This document shows, one piece after another, positions 1 through 9,009 of a DNA stretch of 48,660 bases. The stretch's first letter is position 1. The number at the start of each line of letters is the position of its first letter. Under the pieces are notes generated by a model that searched no databases, had not been told where the DNA came from, and worked only from the letters and a program-made list of their open reading frames with translations. A program made the position numbers and the translations under genes. This DNA comes from Russula earlei (Eukaryota > Basidiomycota > Agaricomycetes > Russulales > Russulaceae), in assembly GCA_025769875.1 (NCBI GenBank), contig JAGFNK010000399.1, forward strand, positions 1 to 48,660, read 5' to 3'.

Positions 1-507
1 TTAACATGCTGGTGGTAGGAGTCAACTAAGGGTTTCAAGATATAACGCGTGTTTGTCATGGCTTAGAAGTTGTCCAAATGGTAAGACTTCAAGGAATTCT
101 TTGACAATAAGGTGGGGGAAGTCTTCGTGGGGTGGTTCTATTCCTGGTACATCATGTAGGTTTGTTAGGGTGTTAACATGGAATGCAGTGGAGGCCCAGG
201 TTCAATAGTGATTTAGACTTAAGACATGTCTAGTGATAGCATCTTCTTCTTCGTCTTCTTCTAAGGTGTATTCTCGAGGCACTTTAGTCAAGGCAAAGAA
301 GAAAGGTTTATTCAATCTTTATTGAAGCATTACAAGGGTGGTTCTTACTTTTTAAGAACCGTGCGCAAGATCTATGGTCTTGAGGTGATACCTCTTGATG
401 ATATCAAGAGGGTTAGGGGGGATACAAGGCATAAAGCAAAAACAAAGTAGCTGAGGGTTGAAGTGGATGGTGTCGACTGTGTAAGTTGAGTAGTGATGTA
501 GGGATAC
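1..507 (-). other. Unassigned TE-derived flank with a degenerate minus-strand reading frame
   Basis: On the minus strand a frame reads from about 282 down to a TAA at 1-3. It begins with an acidic stretch (EEDEEEDA) and has two internal TGA codons. I recognise no domain. The segment runs into the target site of the solo LTR-A at 508, and 1101 onward is its continuation. It is probably part of the old retroelement that fills 1101-5761. No other signal is visible here. Confidence 0.3.
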
Positions 508-1095
508 TGTTACCGAGTGGTTTGGGGTCCGGAAGATGCCGGAACACCTGAACTATGGACTGCACTGTTTCCATTATGCGTGCGTCAGATCTTGATCGTT
601 TATGTTCGTTGACATCACATTCGGAACGCGTTGATCGTATCTTTCAGAAGATGTACTGAAGAAGCAATGAGTAGCATTGCTTCTGTCCCAGATGTTCCTG
701 TACCGCCATGTACGTCGATTCCTTGATTGGGGAAGCACTTAATGCTTCCAGCACCAAGATCGTTTACATAGAAGCAACCTTGCTTCTATGAGCCGCATTT
801 TGCTTCTATAGCACCAACCAGTACTACAGTAGCATGAACCTTATCCCTGTAGGGCTATATAAAGCCCCCAGTAGAAACAGTTGAGCCTTAAGCTCGACTT
901 AGTTTGCCAATCCCAAACAGTTGACTCCTACCCCGCCTGCAGAGCCCCTCTCATCTTGTTGTCATACTCTAGAAGGATCTAACACTCCTTCCCCTCCACG
1001 AGTATTGCTTGCTTGACTCAAGCATATCTGCATTGGTAGGACGCATTTATAGACGCGACCATTGATCTTATTTAAGGCACTTTGGAGCCTTAACA
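508..1095 (+). mobile_element. Solo LTR, family A (copy A1), 588 bp, TSD GATAC
   Basis: The LTR begins TGTTACCGAG and ends CCTTAACA, giving TG...CA ends, and is flanked by GATAC at 503-507 and 1096-1100. A TATA box (TATATAAA) lies at 856-863, and about 32 nt later comes TTAAGCTCGAC at 888. There is no internal domain, so this is a solo LTR left by LTR-LTR recombination. Two other 588-bp copies (7869-8456 and 28335-28922) and a diverged copy (6453-35650, interrupted) are in the window. The internal region of the family is absent, so the superfamily cannot be read directly; the 5-bp TSD fits an LTR retrotransposon. Confidence 0.93.
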
Positions 1096-1100
1096 GATAC

Positions 1101-1804
1101 ATGGTTACTACCTTCTTCAAAGTGTAAGTATCTGTACGCAAAAGCTAGGCGTCCGTCTAGGAAATTGTGTACATTAGACAAGCAAAACGACCCTTCATAA
1201 GCAGGGCGGTAAACGGCAGGCAAGGTAAGAAGTTTCCTAAATAACAAAGTATTAAAAATGTATGCGATGCATCTGAGGGGGAAGTCAGCATCCAGGGCGT
1301 ATATCCCAATGTTAGAGCAGATGCCAAAGGGGGTGAGGTTGTACTATACTCAGTGGCAAGGGCAGCATTGGAGGGTTCCACAGCAAAAGTGTGGACGATG
1401 CATGCACAAAAGGTGGTGGTGAAGGTGTCGGTGAAGGTGCGATGAGCTAACTGGTCTGTGGTAGGGATGCATGATAAGTAGTCTTGGTGGTTTAAATTGT
1501 GGAGGGGGTGCCACTACTCATGGGAACGATTGGTGCTGGGGAGGATGAAGTACTGATGAGGGTGGAATCGAAATGCTGTGCAAGGGGGGCAATCAAGGAA
1601 GCCTTCAGGCAAGGGAGGACAATCCACTTGCTGTTGCTCATTCTGCACTGGAGGGGGTGTGCCGACAGGGACAAAGTTGCTTGGAATAGCCTGGGGAACA
1701 TTGGGAGACGATGGTGGGGCTTCAGGGGAGTACAGGATGCTGAGAGGCGAGGATGTGTCAACTGGGTCAATGTCTTTGATGAGAATGCGAAGGGCAGTGC
1801 ATGG
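1101..1804 (-). pseudogene. Ty1/Copia pol remnant (low-complexity linker), minus strand
   Basis: The minus-strand frame covering about 1514-1800 is Ser/Pro-rich (PEAPPSSPNVPQ, VGTPPPVQ). It resembles the linker between integrase and reverse transcriptase of Copia elements, as in Copia-G at 39480-39830. The frame continues across the LTR-C1 insertion into 3735-3854 once the CATGG duplication is removed. The part at 1101-1490 is open only in short pieces and I cannot assign a domain. Assignment to Copia is inference from composition and from the integrase remnant at 5642-5761. Confidence 0.4.
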
Positions 1805-3734
1805 TGTCATGAACCATTCTCTGGAGAGGGCCCTTGAAGGACCCTTCCTTATGAGAGGAAACCCAGCCTCTATGATGTCACCCTGTTCACATGAGAAAAA
1901 GGGGTGAGTACAGGTGTCCACAATATTGCACGCGCATTGTCGCATGAGTGATTCTTGGCACAATCAACATACAGCAAGCCCCACTTAAGGGTAACCTGTC
2001 AAGACTCACTGTTGAACTATCCAGTTCAAGAGCGAGGGATAAGCTCGAAGACGAGTCGATAGACGTCCAAGACCGCGTGGGCAAGGAGTAGAGTCCAGAG
2101 GAGCAACAAATACCAAAGAGGTATTGTCACTGTGAGAGTAGAACAATCATGCAGGGAAGAGGCCAGGATAGTCACAAGGGGATGGTCCTTAAAGGAGTAT
2201 CCCAGGAATGGAGAGTGCCGTAAACAAATGGACAGTCTGAGGACTGTCTGCTACTTTATTGAGCGCTTATATACTACAAGAGAACTGCTAAATAGGGAAC
2301 AAGTCATAACCTTGTTATCAAGCACAATAGAGTGATGAGTAAGAAGTCGGAGGACGCTTATGGAGCATGCTCAGTCATGCTCAGTAAGCTGCTGAGTAAG
2401 AAGCTTCTCTTGATGAGTAAGAGCTTCTATTGTCCACGTGTTCACTGCTTTAGTGCACGTGCAAGCACCTGATCCATTTCCTGTTAGTTAGTTTAGGGCC
2501 GGTCATTTGAGGACTTGTAGTTTGGTTAGGGAATAGTGTTATCTTATAAGGCCCTTATATAGTTCTATTAGGGTCCTTAGAGTCGACCCTAATACTTCTA
2601 TTAAGGTCCTTAGTGTTGCCTTATAGTTCGTTCTATAGTTATTAGAGTTGATCTAATAACGCGTTGTAGGGCCTTTGATACTAGGTCAGTACCCATTGTA
2701 GAGTTCCTAGGGTCGTTCCAAAGGGTCCTTAGGAAGGCCCTAATACTGTCTATTGTTGCTAGAAGGGTTGCCTTTAAGTGGGGCTTGCTGTATGTCGATT
2801 GTGCCGAGAATTGCTCGCGCAACAATGCGCGCGCGATATTGTGGACACCTCTACTCACCCCTTTTGCTTGTGTGAACAGGGTGACACCATAGAGGCTGGG
2901 TTTCCTCCTATAAGGAAGGGTCCTTCAAGGGCCCTCTCTGGGGAATGGTTCATGACATAACCCTTTTAGCAATAAAGGACAGTACTAGGACCTTCCTAAG
3001 GACCCTTTAGGACAACTCTAAGTGCTCTACAATAGACACTAACACAGTATCAAAGACCCTGCAATGTGTTATTAGACTAACTCTAATAACTATAGAACGA
3101 ACTATAAAGCAATACTAAGGACCTTAATAGAAGCATTAGGGTCGGCTCTAAGGACCCTAATAGAACTATATAAGGGGCCTTATAGGATAACACTATTCCC
3201 CGAACCAGACTACAAGTCCTCAAATGACCAGCCCTAAACTAACTAACAGAAAATGAATCAGGTGCTTGCATGTGCACTAAAGCAGTGAACACTTGGATAG
3301 TGAAGACTCTTACTCATCAATAGAAGCCTTCTTACTCAGCAGCTTACTGAGCATGACTGAGCATGCTCAGTAAGCGCACTCTGACTTCTTACTCATCACT
3401 CTATTGTGCTTGATAACAAGGTTACAACTTGTTCCCTGTTTAGCAGTTCTCTTGTAGTATATAAGCGCTCAATAAAGTAGCGGACAGTCCTCAGACTGTC
3501 CATTTGTTTATGGCACTCTCCATTCCTGGAATACTCCTTTAAGGACCACTCCCTTGTGACTATCCTGGCCTCCTCTCTGCGTGCTTGTTCGACCTTACCA
3601 GTAACCATACCCCTCTGGTATTTGTTACTGCTCTGGACTCTGCTCCTTGCCCACGCCATCCTAGACATCTATCGACTCATCTCTGAACTAACCCCTCACT
3701 CTTGAACTGGATTGTTCAACAGTGAGTCTTGACA
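1805..3734 (-). mobile_element. Solo LTR, family C (copy C1), minus strand, TSD CATGG, interrupted by C2
   Basis: On the plus strand it starts TGTCATGAACC at 1805 and ends GAGTCTTGACA at 3734. CATGG flanks it at 1800-1804 and 3735-3739. It is split into 1805-1996 and 2963-3734 by copy C2, giving a pre-insertion length of about 964 bp. It sits in the Copia linker remnant. The opposite orientations of C1 and C2 make this a large inverted-repeat structure. Confidence 0.9.
1997..2957 (+). mobile_element. Solo LTR, family C (copy C2), 961 bp, TSD TAACC, nested in C1
   Basis: It starts TGTCAAGACTCACTG and ends GGTTCATGACA. TAACC is at 1992-1996 and 2958-2962. Removing the insertion joins two halves of an inverted copy of the same family. 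A dyad (GGACAGTC, 4 nt, GACTGTC) near 2230-2248 precedes the likely TATA (CTTATATAC) near 2266-2275. The superfamily is not visible. Confidence 0.92.
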
Positions 3735-3854
3735 CATGGAGTAGGTTGAAGAGGTGAAGGGAGGCGCAAGGAAGTGTTAACAAAAGTGGGGGAGTTGGGA
3801 GTGGACACTTGAGCATTGGCTGGTCAATACAGGGATGATGAGAGACTGTCCAGA
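3735..3854 (-). pseudogene. Ty1/Copia linker remnant (continuation of 1101-1804)
   Basis: Across the CATGG target site of LTR-C1, the minus-strand frame here (VNTSLRLPSPLQPTP) continues into PCTALRILIKD at about 1800. This shows the two pieces were one sequence. It ends at 3854 where LTR-D1 begins. Internal stops are present, so it is a dead fragment. Confidence 0.45.
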
Positions 3855-5641
3855 TGTCAAGACACATACTGCTGATCACTAAGGACTCAGGAGCAGGTGG
3901 GCAAGGGTTGGAACAGATGGTACGTGGCATAAACAGCGTTGAACAGGAGGATGAGCCAAACGATGAGGAGGTACCAGATGGGGACTGGTATGTGTTGCAA
4001 GAGACAAAGGCAAAGGCTAGAGGCCAGTGTAGCAAGGGGGCTTTAAACAAGGTGGTCGTTGAAGAGTACCTTGAAGACGGAGGAAGACTTTAAACTGAGC
4101 AGTCATGGGGGAGTACCCAGGAGGATGAGAGTATCACAAATGGACAGTCTGACGACTTCCATGCTACATTGGGGCTTATATACAGTGTACAGGGTTGATT
4201 ACAAAGGACTGGAACTATTCTAGACCCTTTGGTACCATCCAATAGGACTACAGAGGCATAAACTTCCTTGTGTCAAGTTTCAGGCTTACTGAGTGTGTCA
4301 AGACTCACTGTTGAACTATCCAGTTCAAGAGCGAGGGATAAGCTCGAAGACGAGTCGGTAGACGTCCAAGATGGCGTGGGCAAGGAGTAGAGTCCAGAGT
4401 AGTAACAAATACCAGAGAGGTACTGTTACTGTGAGAGTAGAACAATCACGCAGGGAAGAGGCCAGAGTGGTCACAAGGGGACGGTCCTTAAAGGAGTATC
4501 CCAGGGATGGAGAGTGCCGTAAACAAATGGACAGTCTGAGGACTGTCCGCTACTTTATTGAGCGCTTATATACTACAAGAGAACTGCTAAATAGGGAACA
4601 AGTCATAACCTTGTTATCAAGCACAATAGAGTGATGAGTAAGAAGTCGGAGGACGCTTACTGAGCATGCTTGGTCATGCTCAGTAAGCTGCTGAGTAAGA
4701 AGACTCTTCTTGATGAGTAAGAGTTTCCACTGTCCACGTGTTTACTACTTTTAGTGCACGTGTAAGCACCTGATTCATTTCTTGTTAGTTAGTTTAGGGC
4801 CGGTCATTCGAGGACTTGTAGTTTGGTTAGGGAATAGTGTCATCGTATAAGGCCCTTATATAGTTCTATTAGGGTCCTTAGAGTCGACCCTAATACTTCT
4901 ATTAAGGTCCTTAGTATTGCCTTATAGTCGTTCTATAGTTATTAGAGTTGGTCTAATAACACATTGTAGGGCCTTTGATACTAGGTTAGTGCCTATTGTA
5001 GAGCTCCTAGGGTCGTTCCAAAGGGTCCTTAGGAAGGCCCTAATACTGTCTTTTGTTGCTAGAAGGGTTGCCTTTAAGTGGGGCTTGCTGTATGTCGATT
5101 GTGCCGAGAATCGCTCGCGCGATATTGTGGACACCTCTACTCACCCCTTTTGCTCGTGTGAACAGGGTGACACCATAGAGACCAGGTTTCCTCCTATAAG
5201 GAAGGGTCCTTCAAGGGCCCTCTCCGGAGAATGGTTCATGACAGAGTGCATTACTGAGCATTGTGGAGCGATGACATCATTATGGTGTCACTGTGGAGCG
5301 CTTAGTGAGCCTATGAGGTCACTGTGGAGTTGCTCAGTCAGCCATGATGTCATTGGAGCCTTGATGACATCAGATGAGTTATGCAACAGTTTCTAGGAGT
5401 TTGTGCTGCTGTTTTGGGTTCTTGGTGGCTGAGTGGCCATGTGGCTGCCACGCGATGATTACCCGATTAGGAAATGGGTGCCTGCTTGTGTTATAGTGTC
5501 TTTGCAATAGCAATATCTTGCACCGCAGGAGGGGTAGCCCATGAAATGGAAGGGAGTTGGCAATGTAAAGGGAGAGAGGTCTTTCTTGAGTGAAATAGGA
5601 CAATACAGTATATAGCCAGGACCTGGCCTTGGTTCGTAACA
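3855..5641 (+). mobile_element. Solo LTR, family D (copy D1), interrupted by LTR-C3; no TSD
   Basis: It starts TGTCAAGACAC and ends TTCGTAACA. Without the nested C3 and its duplication it is about 834 bp, matching D2 (38490-39319, 830 bp). The flanks are CCAGA and GTGGG, which do not match. The Copia sequence on the two sides is also not adjacent in a Copia pol, so a deletion or recombination accompanied or followed this insertion. Confidence 0.8.
4296..5243 (+). mobile_element. Solo LTR, family C (copy C3), 948 bp, TSD GAGTG, nested in LTR-D1
   Basis: It starts TGTCAAGACTCACTG and ends GGTTCATGACA. GAGTG is at 4291-4295 and 5244-5248. Removing it restores an uninterrupted family-D LTR when compared with 38490-39319. 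It lacks a short GC-alternating piece found in C4 near 23069-23082. Confidence 0.92.
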
Positions 5642-5761
5642 GTGGGGAATGCGGTGGTGATATCAAGGAATTGGCATGAGAGGGAAGGAGAATATGAAAG
5701 GAAAAGCACCCATCACATTTGGCCCTCAGGGGTCTTGACTGTGGTGCCAGCAGTACTTGTG
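5642..5761 (-). pseudogene. Ty1/Copia integrase C-terminal remnant
   Basis: The minus-strand frame QFLDITTAFPT aligns with the segment SNRITTTALSNSTP of the Copia-G integrase (about 40160-40200). Upstream of it (higher coordinates) a short frame reads TTVKTPEGQM. The piece stops at LTR-D1 on one side and at a family-B LTR on the other. It is a fragment of the old Copia that also supplies 1101-1804. Confidence 0.45.
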
Positions 5762-6325
5762 TGTTATGATCTACCCCTCTGTTGGTTTGTCACGAACCCC
5801 TTTTTTCTTGTTATTGTTCTCTACTGTCACCCTTGTCCCCTTGGTTACTGTTTCATCCCTTGATGCTGATAGTCCCTTATTGTTTCACTTGTTGTGTTTC
5901 ATCTATTGTTTGAGCTCCTTTTGCTACTGGTTTAGTATTATCTATTGTTCTGCCTATAGTACTGTACAGCCTTGCTAGATACAGTATTTAAGTGCCTGTA
6001 GAAGCTGGGGAATACCCCAAGCTTAGCTTTGTCCTGTTTTCTGTTGCATCCCTTACCCTGTATAACTCTCTCTCAATCACAACTTGTGTTGTGCTGGCTT
6101 ACATCCTGCTTGACTTGAGCATGCTACAAGGGACCTTTGTGTTCCTCTTCCTCCTCTGCTTCTCTCTCATTGTCCTCCTCTTCTGTGAAACCAGGAGATC
6201 AACTCTGTCTGCAGATTAGGTCATCCTTGACCTAGCCTTGAGATGCTAAACCTTTGAACCAGTCTCCTCAAGCTGGCCCTCATTGAACCCCTTGAACCAA
6301 GTCACTGGGACTTGGCCCCACAGAC
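5762..6325 (+). mobile_element. Truncated LTR of Gypsy family B (copy B3)
   Basis: The sequence begins TGTTATGATCTACCC and follows the family-B LTR through the TATTTAAG box and the AAGCTTAGCTTTG segment. It stops near 6325, before the usual 3' end (CCGTAACA). It is more diverged from B1 and B2 than they are from each other. No internal region follows, so this is a 3'-truncated old LTR. Confidence 0.8.
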
Positions 6326-6452
6326 ACAGCTTAACTTATGAAAATTGCACATGCAGGAAAACATGTGTTTCTTGCCATTCAAGTATCAAGTGTGGGGATT
6401 GTACCATTGCATGTGGAGGGAGCTTGGAGCACTTTAGAAAAGGGCAGAGAGT
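6326..6452. other. Unassigned spacer
   Basis: These 127 bp lie between the truncated B3 LTR and the old LTR-A. Part of it (about 6338-6380) weakly resembles 33768-33812 inside the hAT element. No coding or structural signal is clear. Confidence 0.3.
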
Positions 6453-6613
6453 TGTTACAAGTGGTTTGGGGTCCGGAAGATGCCAGAACATCTGAACTAT
6501 GGACTGCATTGTTTGCATCATGCATGCATCAGATCTTGACTGTTTATGTTCCTTGATATCGCATTTGGAACATGTTGATCATATAATTCTGAAGATGTAC
6601 TGAAGAAGCAATG

Positions 6614-7207
6614 TGTCATGATCTACCCTCTTGTTGGTTTGTCACTAACTGTTTTTGTTATTGTTCAATCCTGTCACCCTCATCCCCTTGGTTACCATTT
6701 CATCCCTTGATATTGATTGACAGCTGTCACCTTTCTCCCTTATGTTTCATCTGTTGACTGATCCTCTTTTGCCATTGGCCTGCCTTTTATCTATTGTTCC
6801 ACATATAGTACTGTACAGCCTTGCTACATGCAGTATTTAAGCGCCTGTAAAAGCTGGGGAATGCCCCAAGCTTAGCTTTGTCTCATTTCCTGTCACATCC
6901 CTTGCCCTGTATACTCTCTCAATCACAACTTGTTTGTGTTGGCTTACATCTTGCTTGACCTGAGTACACCTCAAGGAACCCTTGTGTTCCTCTTCCTCCT
7001 CTGCCTCTCTCTCATCATCCTCCTCTTCTGTGAAACCAGGAGATCGACTCTGTCTGTGGACTGAGTCATTGTCTGACTCAGCCTTGAGATGCTAAACCCT
7101 TGATCTAGTCTCTTTGAACCAGCCCCACTGAACCCTTGAACCAAGTCACTGGGACTTGGCCGCACTGAACTCTGAGCTAATGCTCCAATGGCCATGATGC
7201 CGTAACA
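6614..7207 (+). repeat. Gypsy-B1 5' LTR (594 bp)
   Basis: It runs from TGTCATGATC to CCGTAACA. A TATA-like box (TATTTAA) is at 6834-6840. The segment AAGCTTAGCTT at 6868-6878, 34 nt after the start of that box, is perfectly complementary to the primer-binding site at 7209-7219. The LTR is close to the 3' LTR, with differences mostly C/T transitions, which implies fairly recent insertion relative to A-old. Confidence 0.95.
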
Positions 7208-7208
7208 C

Positions 7209-7219
7209 AAGCTAAGCTT
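7209..7219 (+). promoter_or_regulatory. Gypsy-B1 primer-binding site, complementary to its own LTR
   Basis: AAGCTAAGCTT begins one base after the LTR end. It is the exact reverse complement of AAGCTTAGCTT at 6868-6878 and 32633-32643 in the LTRs. I see no match to the usual tRNA 3'-end PBS sequences (TGG...). This fits Tf1/sushi-type self-priming, in which the mRNA 5' end primes minus-strand synthesis. Confidence 0.7.
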
Positions 7220-7807
7220 TCTTTACTCCATTCTGGAGATCAACCTTGAATTACCATCGAACCATTGGATCCACGTCCAACCTAGACCCTCCCCAGACCT
7301 CCCCCACCATGTTGTAGGAACTGCCACTTGGGACACCTTCCACACCTTCCTCTGTTATGTCACCACTGAAAACAATGAAGAACTACCCATTGAATTTATC
7401 AACAACTGCTGGTTTGAGCTACAACTCAGAAGAGGATAGCTCTACACTCACCAAGATCTAGAACTTGTCAGAAACAGCCTTGGACTAGGTTACTGGAGGG
7501 AAAACAATCCTCTCTATGCACCACCATCAGAATCAGAAACCTCTTCCACAGAAGGCAACCCCCCTGAGCCAGAAAACACTGTTGAAACTCAGACACCCTT
7601 TGAATCCCCTGTGATAGAACCAGCGGACCTCCCTGAAAACCAGGAACCCATTGAAATCCTAGAACTTGAACCACAGAACCCCCCTGAACCCATTATGGCA
7701 GCCCAACCCCAAATTGCTGTGCAACCACCCCAGATGGCCACTCAGGCCCCCCCAGTCATCGCCCCATCCCAGGTAGTCACTCCAGTGCCACAAGAAACTA
7801 ATGGGTC
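7220..7807 (+). pseudogene. Gypsy-B1 gag, N-terminal part (interrupted by Gypsy-E)
   Basis: This is collinear with B2 gag at 43314-43920. It reads through VVGTATWDTFHTFLCYVTTENNE and then a proline/glutamine-rich segment (AAQPQIAVQPPQ, about 7695-7790). A TAG interrupts the frame near 7437. The frame stops at 7807 where Gypsy-E inserted with target GGGTC; the continuation is at 20345. As in B2, no in-frame ATG precedes the Pro-rich segment (ATG at 7695). Confidence 0.85.
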
Positions 7808-8895
7808 TGTCACTGACTGGGGGCAGTGTTGCTGACAAATCAGTTCACATGTGAGACAAGCGCAGCGATGTTACCGAGTGGTTTGGGGTCCGGAAGATGC
7901 CGGAACACCTGAACTATGGACTGCACCATTTGCATTATGCGTGCGTCAGATCTTGATCGTTTATGTTCCTTGATATCACATTCGGAGCGCGTTGATCGTA
8001 TCTTTCAGAAGATGTACTGAAGAAGCAATGAGTAGCATTGCTTCTGTCCCAGATGTTCCTGTACCGCCACGTACGTCGATTCCTTGATTGGGGAAGCACT
8101 TAATGCTTCCAGCACCGAGATCGTTTACATAGAAGCAACCTCGCTTCTATGAGCCGCGTTTTGCTTCTATAGCACCAACCAGTACTACAGTAGCATGAAC
8201 CTTATCCCTGTAGGGCTATATAAAGCCCCCAGTAGAAACAGTTGAGCCTTAAGCTCGACTTAGTTTGCCAATCCCAAACAGTTGACTCCTACCCCGTCTG
8301 CAGAGCCCCTCTCATCTTGTTGTCATACTCTAGAAGGATCTAACACTCCTTCCCCTCCACGAGTATTGCTTGCTTGACTCAAGCATATCTGCATTGGTAG
8401 GACGCATTTATAGACGCGACCATTGATCTTATTTAAGGCACTTTGGAGCCTTAACAAGCGAGTTGAGCGAGATGTTAAGTCTTCACAGATTTTGGGGATC
8501 TTGGAGACGATATTGCCAAGGGAAATATGTTCCGCAGAGAGGGGAAGTCATGAATAAGTCTTCGCGTTGAGAAGACTTATGAGTGGAAAGAGTTTCAGAC
8601 GATTTGCTTGATGTCTTGCAAGCCTACAAGTCCTGAAGTTCGAAATCCAGTGATATTTCACAGGAGAACAAGCTTAGGGCTTGTTCTCATCAAGAAGAGG
8701 GTTTATATACATCAGGACTGTCTATATCAAATAGTGTCCTTAAGGAAGTAGTGAGGCAGTCGATCGAGAGCATGCTGGAAAGTGCTGGTTTACACAAGTC
8801 AAGGTAAGAGTCATATAACACAAGTCAAACACGAGTCTTGTCTGGGTAGGTTAGCCTGGTTACCGGTCCAGTCCGTAGTATCGGATTCTGTGACA
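7808..8895 (-). repeat. Gypsy-E 3' LTR, split by solo LTR-A2
   Basis: The pieces are 7808-7868 and 8462-8895. Without LTR-A2 and its 5-bp duplication it is 495 bp, equal in length to the 5' LTR at 19850-20344. On the minus strand a TATATAAA box lies just upstream of the segment TAAGCTTGTTCT. Confidence 0.93.
7869..8456 (+). mobile_element. Solo LTR, family A (copy A2), 588 bp, TSD AGCGA, nested in Gypsy-E LTR
   Basis: It runs from TGTTACCGAG to CCTTAACA. AGCGA is at 7864-7868 and 8457-8461. The matching empty site is preserved in the other LTR of the same element at 19906-19910, where a single AGCGA is seen. This is the deepest level of the nest: A2 in E in B1 in A-old. Confidence 0.95.
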
Positions 8896-9009
8896 TTACC
8901 CCCTTGTTAATGTCTAAGCTATGTAGGGGATAATGGTGGAATGGCAACGATGAGTGTGGAAATGTAACTGGTCTTGTGGAACTTGACACATCTTGTTAGT
9001 CTTGCACCA

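Noticed and set aside
1157..1381. Minus-strand 74-codon frame as a separate gene
   Set aside because: It has no domain and is flanked by Copia remnant and a solo LTR; it is more likely decayed element sequence.
4917..5396. Plus-strand open frame of 159 codons
   Set aside because: It spans the end of LTR-C3 and part of LTR-D1, and homologous frames recur in every LTR-C copy; it is LTR sequence, not a gene.
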